Part shown: positions 7,145 to 15,485 of the stretch, piece by piece | Position numbering within the stretch: position 1 is the first letter of the stretch | Layout of the letters: every line of letters begins with the position of its first letter | Source of the DNA: Trinickia mobilis | GTDB lineage: Bacteria; Pseudomonadota; Gammaproteobacteria; Burkholderiales; Burkholderiaceae | Length of the DNA: 58,377 nt | Direction of reading: 5' to 3' | Assembly (NCBI RefSeq): GCF_017315705.1 | Contig: NZ_JAFLRF010000037.1 | Coordinates: forward strand, 1-58,377 | The notes under the pieces: model-generated | The model's database searches: none | Told to the model about the DNA's origin: nothing | The model's input: only the letters and a program-made list of their open reading frames with translations | Position numbers and translations under genes: made by a program

Positions 7145-8314
7145 ATGAAAACAGCCCTGATCGCCCCGCGGCCCCTTGACGTGCTCGAACTGCCCGCCGA
7201 TCTGGATGGCCGTGATGGCACCAACCGGGCGCACGGACACTCGCAGATCTCCGCTCGCGACGACCTCCATGCGGTGCGCGCATGGCTCGCCCGCGTCGCC
7301 GACAAGAAGACCACTTTCGAGAACTACCGAAAGGAAGCCGAGCGTCTCCTGCTGTGGGCGATCGTCCAGCTGGGCAAGCCGCTCTCGTCGCTCACGCACG
7401 AGGACCTGCTGATGTTCCGGCAATTTCTGAAGGACCCACAGCCGCACTCCCGCTGGGTCGCCGACGGCGGTCGCAAGTACCCGCGCCATGACCCGCGCTG
7501 GCGACCGTTCTACAAGACGCTCCGGCCAAGCAGCCAGTATCAGGCGATGGTGATCCTCAACGTGCTGTTTGCGTGGCTGGTCGAAGCCGGCTACTTGGCG
7601 GGCAACCCGCTGTCGCGCCAGCGCACCCGCCGAGCGAAGCCGCGCATTACCCGCTATCTCGAGCGCGAGCTGTGGCAGGAAGTGAAGGTCTATATCGACA
7701 GTCTGCCCAAGGACACGCCTCGCGAGCGCGAGCGCTACCTGCGGGCGCGCTGGCTGTTCACCCTCTTCTACCTGGGTGGCCTGCGGATCTCGGAAGTGAG
7801 CGGCAACACGATGGGCCGCTTCTTTTGCCGGCGCGATGCCGACGGCCACGAGCGCTGGTGGCTCGAAGTGCTCGGCAAGGGCGACAAGGAAGGGCTCGTG
7901 CCGGCGTCGGCGGAAATGATGGTCGAACTCGGACGCTACCGGCGCGAACGGGGTCTGTCCGCACTGCCCTCGCGGCACGAGGACACGCCGCTCGTGCTGC
8001 CGCTGGGCAAATCCATGAAGCCGCTCACGCGCGCCGCGCTGCACACGATCGTCAAGGGCATCTTTGCCGGCGCGGCCGGGCGGCTTCGCCTGCGCGGTGA
8101 AGGGTTCGCGGGACAGGCGGCGTTGCTCGAGCAGGCCTCCGCGCACTGGTTACGCCACACCGCAGGTTCGCACATGGCCGACGGCAGCGTCGATCTGCGC
8201 ACCGTGCGCGACAACCTGCGTCACGCATCGCTCACGAGCACCAATCCGTACCTGCACACGTCCGACGAGCAACGGCACCGCGAAACCGAAGAAAAACACC
8301 GCATCGACTGGTAG
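7145..8314 (+). CDS. Tyrosine-type site-specific recombinase
   Basis: The 389-residue protein has a SAM-like N-terminal DNA-binding domain (about 40-165) and a complete C-terminal catalytic domain. Visible active-site residues are Arg213 in GGLRISEV, a Lys near 245 in LGKGDKEG, His334 and Arg337 in HWLRHTAG, His360 in NLRHAS and the nucleophile Tyr369 in NPYLHT. It is unlike the four recombinases of the RIT and IS91 elements downstream. Its place after higBA and near the KfrA-like gene resembles stand-alone recombinases that resolve or stabilise plasmids. An integrase role is also possible, but no att site was found. Confidence 0.88.
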   Translation: MKTALIAPRPLDVLELPADLDGRDGTNRAHGHSQISARDDLHAVRAWLARVADKKTTFENYRKEAERLLLWAIVQLGKPLSSLTHEDLLMFRQFLKDPQPHSRWVADGGRKYPRHDPRWRPFYKTLRPSSQYQAMVILNVLFAWLVEAGYLAGNPLSRQRTRRAKPRITRYLERELWQEVKVYIDSLPKDTPRERERYLRARWLFTLFYLGGLRISEVSGNTMGRFFCRRDADGHERWWLEVLGKGDKEGLVPASAEMMVELGRYRRERGLSALPSRHEDTPLVLPLGKSMKPLTRAALHTIVKGIFAGAAGRLRLRGEGFAGQAALLEQASAHWLRHTAGSHMADGSVDLRTVRDNLRHASLTSTNPYLHTSDEQRHRETEEKHRIDW

Positions 8315-8588
8315 CCCCTCTGCCGGCGTCGATCGCCGCCTTACGCCTCTCGCGGCGTTCCGCTCGTCGCAGCACGTTCCGCCCGACGATGACGGCATCC
8401 GGCAGTGTGCGAAACAGGAGGTTCGATCGACATGCTGCTGCCGTCGCGCTGGTGCATCACTTCGAGGCTGATGACAGGCAATCGGCTTCACCCTGTTCAG
8501 GCCGTGACGAGCTCAAACCACCACCCAGGTACTCCGGCCTTCTTGCATCCGTCAACGCAGAGCGCACGGCTCGATCGATGAGGCCACC

Positions 8589-8756
8589 CTATCGGGATTT
8601 CACGTTGTCGATCAGTTCGATTAGCGGCTCAACACCGGCCGGAGTCAATGCGGTCAACGATTCGTCATCGCTCTCCCCGCGCACCGTCAGGCAACCATCC
8701 TCCGGGTCAAGCTGCATAGCCAGATAAGGCAACCCGCGAGGCCGTGGAACAGGCAT
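8589..8756 (-). CDS. Candidate small acidic protein, 55 residues
   Basis: The minus strand holds a short frame starting MPVPRPRGLPYLAMQL and ending IELIDNVKSR. Its codon choice is plausible and an in-frame stop precedes the ATG closely. No ribosome site is evident and no family is recognised. It is the only protein-like signal in the 8315-8987 gap between the recombinase and the SET gene. The rest of that gap shows nothing I can name. Confidence 0.3.
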   Translation of the reverse strand: MPVPRPRGLPYLAMQLDPEDGCLTVRGESDDESLTALTPAGVEPLIELIDNVKSR

Positions 8757-8987
8757 CGCAGTCTATGCATCACGTCCATCCATGCCCCCATCCATGAAGT
8801 AGGCGACCGGTGCCCCGGTTCCTGCCGGCTGGTTTTTGGCGAAGCTGGGTTTGGATCAATGCGCGGCTGACGGTTAGTTGCACACAATACGCTATGGCGC
8901 TCGTTGAATTTGCGCAGCGGCAGCGATATGCTTCGCACCTCAGCGGCAATTACAGTCACACACACGTTACAGGCGGGACACGACACA

Positions 8988-9428
8988 ATGCGACTGCGAC
9001 GCATGACAGCACGGCGCTCATCGGTGCATGGCAAGGGACTTTTCGCATTGCAGCCGATCGCAGCAGGCGATCGGCTCATCGAGTACAAGGGTAAAGTGAC
9101 CAGCTGGCGACGCGCCGCCGCCCGTCAACGATCCGACGTTGGTCACACGTTTGCGTTTGGCCTGTCCAACGGACGCGTGATTGACGGTAGCCGTGGTGGC
9201 AACAGTGCCCGCTTTCTGAATCACGCGTGTTCGCCCAACTGCGAGGCAATTGAAGTGGGCGACCGGGTGTTCATCCATGCACTCGCCGCCATCAAGCCCG
9301 GCGACGAGCTTTTCATCGACTACGGCCTCGCGGTCGACGGCGAGATCACTGACGATATTCGCGCTCAGTACGCGTGTCGTTGCGGCGCTTCAAACTGTCG
9401 CCGATCAATGCTGCGCAACGCAGAGTGA
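8988..9428 (+). CDS. SET-domain protein (putative protein lysine methyltransferase)
   Basis: From the ATG at 8988 the protein has 146 residues and is almost only a SET domain. It shows the N-terminal HGKGLFALQPIAAGDRLIEY, the cofactor and substrate motif NSARFLNHACSPNCE, the catalytic DELFIDYG and a post-SET Cys cluster YACRCGASNC that would bind zinc. SET enzymes transfer methyl groups from S-adenosylmethionine to lysines; bacterial members may act on ribosomal or nucleoid proteins. An upstream in-frame start at 8904 would add 28 residues that do not look like the family. The gene is alone between a recombinase and an IS91-type element, so it may have been carried in. Confidence 0.85.
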   Translation: MRLRRMTARRSSVHGKGLFALQPIAAGDRLIEYKGKVTSWRRAAARQRSDVGHTFAFGLSNGRVIDGSRGGNSARFLNHACSPNCEAIEVGDRVFIHALAAIKPGDELFIDYGLAVDGEITDDIRAQYACRCGASNCRRSMLRNAE

Positions 9429-9471
9429 TGAATTTGAGACCACGCATCGTTCTATTGTGATAAGGCAGAGG

Positions 9472-9547
9472 ATTTTTAGCGAAGCGCAGACGGCGCAACT
9501 GGCCCGCATTGGCACGACGTACGGGTCGTCTGCGCTTCGCTAAAAAT
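9472..9547. repeat. 21-bp perfect inverted repeat (left outer hairpin of the IS91-type element)
   Basis: The arms at 9472-9492 and 9527-9547 are perfectly complementary across 21 bases, with a 34-base loop. It lies 43 bases after the SET gene stop. It may serve as that gene's terminator, or belong to the end of the IS91-type element, since outward reading shows TTTAGCGAAGC here and TTATGCGAAGC at the other end. Bases 9548-9812 hold only transposon-end sequence. Confidence 0.6.
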
Positions 9548-9812
9548 TCTTTGAGCTAAACCGGTCCGCTGACGGTTGCGGCTATGGGCGTTGAATCGAG
9601 GTGCCTGCGTACGATGTTCTCGACGACAGTACTTGCAGCGCCCGGGATGAACGGTTCGGGGCCAGGTTTGTGGAAGGAATACCCGCACGACGTATGTGAT
9701 GAACAGACGACGCGGGGTGCCTCAGGCGGTGGTGGGCGACGTGTGGCCGAGCGTGTCCAGCAGCGCCGGCGGGATGCGCTGGAACCGGTGTTGCAGGTGA
9801 GCGGATCGGGAT

Positions 9813-10842
9813 TCATCGGGGATTCACCGGTGGCGCGCGCGGCGGCGCACTGGGCAACAGGCGGTCGATGCACAGCATGCGCCCGCGTGAGCAGACAGGA
9901 CAGTCGTGGAGCGAGCGGCCTGTGAGTTTCGCGTAACGGTCGCGATAGTCAGGTTCGGGCGCGCTGCAGGTTTCCCTGATGAGCTCGACATTGAGCAGAT
10001 GACGGCATACGGTCAGCCGGGGCTCACGCAGGCGATTGCTGAGCAGCCCGTAGTGACGGATACGTTGTAGCCCGCGCGGCAACACATGCAGCAGGAAGCG
10101 CCGGATGAATTCGTGGGCGTCCAGGTGCATCACGCGCGGCCTACCCGGATGACGATAGTCCTTCCAGCGGAACGTGACGTGCTCGCCGCTCAGGCCGACG
10201 AGGCGGTTGTTGGAGATCGCGACGCGGTGTGTGTAGCGGCCGAGATAGTCGAGAACCTGCTGCGGGCCGCCGAACGGCTCCTTTGCATAGACCACCCACT
10301 CGGTCTGCCGCGAACCGGCCAAGTAGCGAGCAAATTCGCGTCGTTCGGCTAGGTGTGCGAGCGAGGAGAAGAACCGCAACTCGCCCACGTCGAAGGCATG
10401 CTGCAACCGTTCGAGGAACAGTCGCCGGAACAGACGCGAAAGCACCCGCACGGGCAGGAAGAAACCGGGCCTGCAGGCTACCCAGCGGTTGCCGTCGGGA
10501 GTGAGGCCACCGCCCGGGACCACGCAGTGCAGATGGGGATGATGCACAAGATTCTGCCCCCACGTGTGCAGGATCGCGATGAAACCGATCGTTGCACCGA
10601 GATGGCGTGGCTCGGCCGCGATCGTGTGCAGCGTTTCGGCCGTGGCCTGGAACAGAATGTCGTAGACCACCCGCTTGTTCTGGAAGGCGATCGACGCGAT
10701 CTGTTCGGGGATGGTGAAGACAACGTGGAAGTACGGCACGGGCAGCAGGTCGGCCTGGCGGTCCTCGATCCATTGTGCGCGGGCAAGCGACTGGCACTTC
10801 GGACAATGCCGGTTGCCGCAGGTAATGGAGTGCGCCCCATTA
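9813..10842 (-). pseudogene. IS91-family transposase, C-terminal part
   Basis: Reading resumes after the RIT insertion with CGNRHCPKCQSLARAQWIED, part of the Cys zinc domain. It continues through VPYFHVVFTIPEQ, the HUH motif HPHLHCVVPGGG and the tyrosine motif LDYLGRYTHRVAISNNR to a normal stop at 9813. IS91 transposases nick and join single-stranded DNA in rolling-circle transposition. This part has about 340 residues. The N-terminal part lies 3.4 kb away at 14236-14431. The two halves meet within the zinc domain (QRIAYNSC joined to CGNRHC), which shows the gene was intact before the insertion. Confidence 0.88.
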
Positions 10843-10848
10843 CCTGCG
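10817..10848. repeat. 12-bp palindrome at the left end of the RIT element
   Basis: The arms CGCAGGTAATGG (10817-10828) and CCATTACCTGCG (10837-10848) are perfectly complementary with an 8-base loop. The left arm begins in the host transposase sequence, and the right arm runs into the 17-bp terminal repeat of the RIT element. CGCAGG occurs at both junctions (10817-10822 and 14236-14241), like a target duplication. Confidence 0.65.
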
Positions 10849-11017
10849 TTATGGGGAGTTCTGGCTAACAGAGAGTTCGAGACGATGTTCGGCGCGACTC
10901 CGACCGAACACTGCTAGTCTGCTGCCGCACGAGACGCATTTCCCCTCCCCATTAAATCGCGCTCCTCCGTTGCTATCGTGGTCTGGCTTCCACGAGCAAT
11001 CATCACAGGAGGACGTG

Positions 11018-12265
11018 ATGCTAGACACATACCTGGTGGCGCCCAAGACATTGAGGCGCCTGCGTACGGGACCGGCCAGCGCTTTTATTGACGGCTTTGC
11101 CGATGCGCTCAATCGGGATGGATACTCAGCGGCCAGCGTCGTGCGGTACATACGGGCCGCGGATCATCTGGGCCGCTTCATGCTGATGAGTGGCAACCCC
11201 CTGACCGAGGTGGGGCCACAGACTTTGGAAGTCTTCCGTCGACATCTTCCAATGTGCAACTGCCCGGATGCAAAGGGAGGTACGGCAAACCACCACGTCT
11301 ACTTCGGCGCGAAGCGCTTTCTTGAATACCTGATGGGGATCGGTGTCTGTGAAGCCCGGAATCCTTCCCCTGCCACGATTTGCGAACCCGCCATCGTGAG
11401 CGGTTTCCGGCAGTGGATGCGAAAGCACCGGGGTGCTAAGCCGGCGACACTTCGGCTGTACTGTCGCGATGTCACGGTAATGCTTGAGTCGCTTGGGCAT
11501 GATGTCAGTGGATGGGATCCGAAGGGCGTGCGCACGTTCCTCCTGGATAGTGCTCGCAAGTGCGGCGTCAGTACGGCCGAAAAGCGGGTCACCAGTGTGC
11601 GGGCCTTCCTGCGTTATCTGGGTGTTCACGGCCTGTGTCGGGCCGGTCTCGATCAAGCGGTCCCCACCCTGGCGCATTGGCGCCTGTCGACATTCCCGCA
11701 GTGTCTTGCAACTGACGACGTTGACCGTCTGATTGCCGCTTGCGATGGCCATTCACTTCGAACCCTTCGCGACCGCGCGATCGTTCTGTTGCTTGTGCGA
11801 CTCGGGGTGCGTGCGGGCGACCTCGCAAACCTTCGCATGAAAGACATCGAGTGGGAAACCGGGACGCTGCGGGTCTCAGGTAAGGGCCGTTATGAAGTTC
11901 GACTCCCGCTGCCGCAGGACGCCGGTGAGGCACTCCTGCGCTATCTCGAATCCCGACCTCGAGTGACCGGAGATGACCGCGTCTTCGTACGCAACATTGC
12001 TCCGTTCAGACCGCTTGTTTCAGGCGATGGTATCTCGTCGGTAGTGAAACGCGCGCTCAAACGGGCCAAGGTGAGCTCACCCGCCAAGGGTGCACATCTG
12101 CTGCGACACACAGCGGCGACTGAGATGTTGCGTCACGGTCTTCCCCTCGACCAGATTGGCATGGTCCTCAGGCATCGCGGCATCGACACCACAGCCTATT
12201 ACGCCAAGGTTGACTTTGCGCTGCTCAGGCGAATCGCACAGCCGTGGCCGGAGGTGAAGAAATGA
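11018..12265 (+). CDS. RIT element recombinase A (tyrosine recombinase)
   Basis: The start at 11018 is preceded by AGGAGGACGTG, giving 415 residues. The N-terminal half is a core-binding domain (RYIRAADHLGRFMLMSGN). The catalytic half shows Arg in VRLGVRAGDLANLR, His-x-x-Arg in HLLRHTAATEMLRHG, a second His in LRHRGIDTT and Tyr in TAYYAKVD. All required residues are present. It is the first gene of the trio, and its stop overlaps the next start. RIT recombinases are thought to act together in moving the element; their separate roles are not settled. Confidence 0.9.
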   Translation: MLDTYLVAPKTLRRLRTGPASAFIDGFADALNRDGYSAASVVRYIRAADHLGRFMLMSGNPLTEVGPQTLEVFRRHLPMCNCPDAKGGTANHHVYFGAKRFLEYLMGIGVCEARNPSPATICEPAIVSGFRQWMRKHRGAKPATLRLYCRDVTVMLESLGHDVSGWDPKGVRTFLLDSARKCGVSTAEKRVTSVRAFLRYLGVHGLCRAGLDQAVPTLAHWRLSTFPQCLATDDVDRLIAACDGHSLRTLRDRAIVLLLVRLGVRAGDLANLRMKDIEWETGTLRVSGKGRYEVRLPLPQDAGEALLRYLESRPRVTGDDRVFVRNIAPFRPLVSGDGISSVVKRALKRAKVSSPAKGAHLLRHTAATEMLRHGLPLDQIGMVLRHRGIDTTAYYAKVDFALLRRIAQPWPEVKK

Positions 12266-13169
12266 TGCCCGCCGTGGAGTCCTATCTCGCTGCGCGTCGT
12301 GCCGCGGGATTCAAGCTGTCGAACGCGGAATACCTGCTGCGCAGCTTCGCACGCTTTGCCGTCAATCGTGGTGAAATGCACGTCCGCGCGCAGACCGCGA
12401 TCGACTGGGCAGCCGAGGCTGCGTCGGTAGCCCAGCGTGACGCGCGGTTGAGGACCGTATGCCGGTTCGCCCGGTATCTGTCCATCGAGGATCAGAACCA
12501 TGAGCTGCCGCCGGTACGGTACTTTGCCTGCCGAAAGACTCGGCGGACTCCGTACATTTACACACGGACCGACATCGAACGCCTGATCGACGCTGCCCTG
12601 AAACTCGGGCCCTCCAATGCACTGCAACCACACACATATGCTGCGTTGATCGCGCTGCTGTCCGCCACGGGTCTACGCGTCTCGGAAGCCCTGAACCTGC
12701 GGTTTGCCGACATTACGCCCGATGCACTCGTCATTCGAAAAAGCAAATTCCAGAAGAGCCGTCTGGTTCCTCTGCACGATACGGCGACGAAGGGTCTGCA
12801 TAAGTATCTGACGCTGCGGCGACTGGCACATCCGGACGATGATCATGCGTTTGTTGATGACGACGGCCACCCACTCAGGTACACGATTGTTTACTGGATG
12901 TTCCGGAAGCTGCTGAAGTTCGCCGGCATAGGCCCGCAGCCAACGGCCGCAGCCCTCGTTTGCATGAGCTCAGGCATACGTTCGCCATTCGTGCACTCGA
13001 GGCGAGCCCTGAGGGGCGGGACCGCGTCGGGCAGCACATGCTGGCCCTCGCGACGTACCTGGGGCACGCTAACATCAATGCCACCTACTGGTATCTCGAG
13101 GCCACTCCGGAGCTCCTGCGTGATATAGCGGTCGCCGCTGAAGGTTTCCTCGTCGGAGAGCAGAAATGA
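12262..13169 (+). pseudogene. RIT element recombinase B, frameshifted
   Basis: The ATG at 12262 overlaps the stop of the first gene (ATGA) and follows GAGGTGAAG. The frame gives a normal N-terminal domain and the catalytic Arg in SATGLRVSEALNLR, then loses the family pattern after GIGPQPTAAA. The expected PRLHELRHTFAIRAL, with His-Leu-Arg-His and the final Tyr in NATYWYLEAT, follows in another frame and ends at 13169. Loss of one base near 12951 explains this. Either the gene is dead or the base is a sequencing error. The second part overlaps the third gene by ATGA, so the original operon structure is visible. Confidence 0.85.
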
Positions 13170-14155
13170 TACCGCTCGCACCCCACGTTGTGGCATTCCT
13201 TCGCCAGAACCTCGCACATCAGAGAGGCGCCAGTCAGCACACTTGCGATTCCTATGCCTGCAGCTTCCAGCTCCTGTTCGAGTATGCCGCTGAACGACTC
13301 AAGGTGACACCATCGGCGCTTGCGCTGGAGCAGCTTGACGCTGAAATGATCTGTGCGTTCCTGGAGTATCTTGAAGACGAACGGAATAACTCGCCTGAGA
13401 CCCGCAATGTACGACTGGCCGCAATCAGGTCCTTCTTCCACTTCCTCGAACATCGCGAGCCCGTCGTGCTCGAGCAGGTGCGGCGCGTCCTCGGCATTCC
13501 ATACAAGAAGACTGATTCGCGCCTGGTACCGTATCTGTTAGAAAGGGAAGTCCGGGCCCTGCTTGATGCGCCAGACCCGACAACACGTGAGGGAATCCGG
13601 GATCGGGCAATGCTGCATCTGGCTATCTGCGGTGGGCTGCGCGTTTCAGAGTTGACGGGATTGCAGATGACAGATGTTGCATTGCCGTCGATGAGCATCC
13701 GCATTCACGGCAAGGGGCGGCGTGAGCGTACGCTTCCCCTCTGGAAGGTGACCGCCAATGCGTTGCGTGCGTGGATGGCGGTACGGGGAACGGCTCGCGT
13801 ACCGGAGTTGTTCGTCAATGTTCGGGGTGAAGCGATGAGCCGCTGGGGCTTTGCGTACGTCCTCAAACATCATGCTGAGGCGGCGAGCCAGAAGTGCCCT
13901 TCGTTGTTACAGAAACGTGTTTCGCCGCATGTCTTGAGGCATACGTGCGCAATGATAGTACTGCAGAGCACGAACGATATCCGAAAAGTGTCTCTGTGGC
14001 TCGGACATAGCGATTTGGCTACTACCGAAATCTATACTCGCGCCGATCCTACCGAGAAGCTTGAAGCACTGAACGCAATCGTTCCCCCGGAACTGCGCAG
14101 GGGTTCGTTCAGACCGTCCGACAAGGTCATCGCCATGCTCAGGGCAAAGCTTTAA
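13166..14155 (+). CDS. RIT element recombinase C (tyrosine recombinase)
   Basis: The 329-residue protein starts within the stop of the preceding frame (ATGA). It has an N-terminal core-binding domain (SQHTCDSYACSFQLLFEYAA) and catalytic residues Arg in GGLRVSELTGLQ, Lys in HGKGRRERTLP, His-x-x-Arg in HVLRHTCAM, His in WLGHSDLATT and Tyr in EIYTRAD. It appears intact. The short tail after it (14156-14241) leads into the right terminal repeat. Confidence 0.9.
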   Translation: MIPLAPHVVAFLRQNLAHQRGASQHTCDSYACSFQLLFEYAAERLKVTPSALALEQLDAEMICAFLEYLEDERNNSPETRNVRLAAIRSFFHFLEHREPVVLEQVRRVLGIPYKKTDSRLVPYLLEREVRALLDAPDPTTREGIRDRAMLHLAICGGLRVSELTGLQMTDVALPSMSIRIHGKGRRERTLPLWKVTANALRAWMAVRGTARVPELFVNVRGEAMSRWGFAYVLKHHAEAASQKCPSLLQKRVSPHVLRHTCAMIVLQSTNDIRKVSLWLGHSDLATTEIYTRADPTEKLEALNAIVPPELRRGSFRPSDKVIAMLRAKL

Positions 14156-14235
14156 TGGAGAGTTGCAGGAGCGCGGGTTCCACAGTCCGCGCTCGCTTGA
14201 CACATCTACTCCCCATACGAAACGACTCCCCATAA

Positions 14236-14431
14236 CGCAGGAGTTATAGGCGATGCGCTGATGTCCGCAGGTGTCGCACTGCTCGACGTGGCCACCCAGT
14301 GCTGCTGTACGACATTGCTCGATCGCGGCCATGACGCGACGCTGCTCGCGGCTGAGCGAGTCGGCATGCACTTCACGATAGGCTGGCCCGTGGCGACGCA
14401 GAACGTCCGCCAGTTCTAGCGCGGCGCGCAC
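14236..14431 (-). pseudogene. IS91-family transposase, N-terminal part
   Basis: From a likely GTG at 14431, overlapping the end of the recombinase gene (stop at 14440), the frame reads through LELADVLRRHGPAYREVHAD and SREQRRVMAAIEQCRT to the zinc-domain start EQCDTCGHQRIAYNSC. It is then cut by the RIT terminal repeat. The rest of the protein continues at 10842. This fixes the right junction of the insertion to within a few bases. Confidence 0.85.
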
Positions 14432-14439
14432 GATCGCAC

Positions 14440-15321
14440 TCAGCCATTGGTGGGCGGTGGCTCGGGGTAGATCGACGTAGGAGATTGTTGAGGCAGTCGG
14501 TCGAACGGACTGGTCGTCGCGCAGATGGTGCTGGTTGCGACCTTCAGATAGCGCGAGGTGGTGGCGAGGCTGCGATGACCGAGCAGCAACTGGATAGTGC
14601 GCACATCGGTACCGGATTCGAGCAGGTGCGTCGCGAACGCGTGACGCAAGGCATGTGGCGTGATGGGCTTGCTGATCCCGGATCGGCGACGTGCCTGCTG
14701 GCACGCCAGTCGTATCGTTGCCGGGTCGATGGGCTGCTCAGGAAACCGCCCCGGAAACAGCCAGTTCTGTGGCTGGCCGATACGCCAGTAGCTGCGCAGG
14801 ATCTCCAGCAGTCGCGGCGAAAGCATGACGTAGCGGTCGATGTCGCCCTTGCCCTGTTCGACACGCAGTACCATGCGCTGGCTGTCGATGTCGCTGACCT
14901 TCAGGCGGGTGGCCTCCGAGATGCGCAGGCCAGCCGCGTACGCCACCATCAGCACGCTGCGATGCTTGACACTTCTGATCGATTCGAGAAACCGCGTCAC
15001 CTCGTCGGGGCTGAGGATGACTGGCAGCTTGCGAGGTACCCTCGACATGGGGATCTCATCGATCGACCAGTCGCGTTTGAGCGTGATGGTGTACAGAAAA
15101 CGCAGCGCCGCGGTGGCTACGACCAGCGTGCTTCGGGAACGCCGTTGGACCTCGACGAGATGCAACTGGTATGCGCGGATCTCCTCCGGGCCCAGCAGTG
15201 CAGGCGAGCGGCCGAAGTACTGGGCGAAATTACTCACCTGCTGCAGGTACGTGCGCTGGGTGTTGGCCGCGAGGTTGCGCACGCGCATATCCTCGATCAT
15301 GCGTCGACGTAATGCCGTCAT
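14440..15321 (-). CDS. IS91-associated tyrosine recombinase
   Basis: The 293-residue XerC/D-like protein begins MTALRRRMIEDMRVRNLA at 15321, the usual start for recombinases carried by this class of IS91 elements. The N-terminal SAM-like domain (RTYLQQVSNFAQYF) is followed by the catalytic set: Arg in AAGLRISEATRL, Lys in EQGKGDIDRY, His-x-x-Arg in HALRHAFATHLLESG, His in LLGHRSLATT and Tyr in SRYLKVA. The frame is intact. Its 3' end overlaps the transposase start, so both were one transcript before the RIT insertion. Confidence 0.9.
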   Translation of the reverse strand: MTALRRRMIEDMRVRNLAANTQRTYLQQVSNFAQYFGRSPALLGPEEIRAYQLHLVEVQRRSRSTLVVATAALRFLYTITLKRDWSIDEIPMSRVPRKLPVILSPDEVTRFLESIRSVKHRSVLMVAYAAGLRISEATRLKVSDIDSQRMVLRVEQGKGDIDRYVMLSPRLLEILRSYWRIGQPQNWLFPGRFPEQPIDPATIRLACQQARRRSGISKPITPHALRHAFATHLLESGTDVRTIQLLLGHRSLATTSRYLKVATSTICATTSPFDRLPQQSPTSIYPEPPPTNG

Positions 15322-15455
15322 GGCTGACTCCTTGGAAAGGACGAGGCAGAAACTGCACTGCCATCGTCGCATTCGAAGGAATGCGCACCGCAAACCGCGC
15401 CGTAGCCGACACGACCGGCCAACCACTTGCTACCGCGTCAGCGGTTTAGTTCAAT

Positions 15456-15485
15456 CGGCCTTATGCGAAGCTTTCCATAAGGCCG
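15456..15485. repeat. Perfect 10-bp hairpin at the right end of the IS91-type element
   Basis: CGGCCTTATG (15456-15465) and CATAAGGCCG (15476-15485) pair perfectly around a 10-base loop that contains GAAGCTTTC. It lies outward of GGTTTAGTTCAAT, which resembles the other end of the element. IS91-type ends carry hairpins involved in replication start or stop. The remaining bases up to 15796 show no gene. Confidence 0.6.

Larger units (their letters stand above)
10843..14241. mobile_element. RIT (recombinase-in-trio) element
   Basis: Three consecutive tyrosine recombinase genes, each overlapping the next by ATGA, are bounded by a 17-bp inverted repeat: CCTGCGTTATGGGGAGT at 10843-10859 and its complement at 14225-14241. 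A second ACTCCCCATA copy sits at 14208-14217 inside the right end. Such trios with terminal repeats are known as RIT elements in Cupriavidus, Burkholderia and relatives. The element sits inside an IS91 transposase gene whose two halves can be joined exactly, so the boundaries are well supported. The middle gene is frameshifted. Confidence 0.85.
9472..15485. mobile_element. IS91-type element with its own tyrosine recombinase, split by a RIT element
   Basis: Two genes make up the element on the minus strand: a tyrosine recombinase (14440-15321) and a HUH-type transposase beginning at 14431 and ending at 9813. The transposase is interrupted by foreign DNA from about 10843 to 14241. The outer parts share related terminal sequence read outward: CCGGTTTAGCTCAA near 9551-9564 (minus strand) and GCGGTTTAGTTCAA at 15441-15454, each followed by a GCGAAGC-containing hairpin. 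Exact ends are uncertain. The insertion makes this copy unable to produce its transposase. Confidence 0.7.

Noticed and set aside
9472-9547. Reading the 21-bp inverted repeat as a CRISPR or attachment site
   Set aside because: There is only one pair, without repeated spacers or a matching second site; a hairpin at an element end or a terminator explains it better.
13907-14704. A 265-codon minus-strand frame spanning the right end of the RIT element
   Set aside because: It is not one gene. Only the middle part is the start of the IS91 transposase; the rest runs into the RIT end and into the recombinase gene in the wrong frame.
14485-15312. A long plus-strand frame within the IS91-type element
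   Set aside because: It is the antisense shadow of a complete tyrosine recombinase with all catalytic residues.
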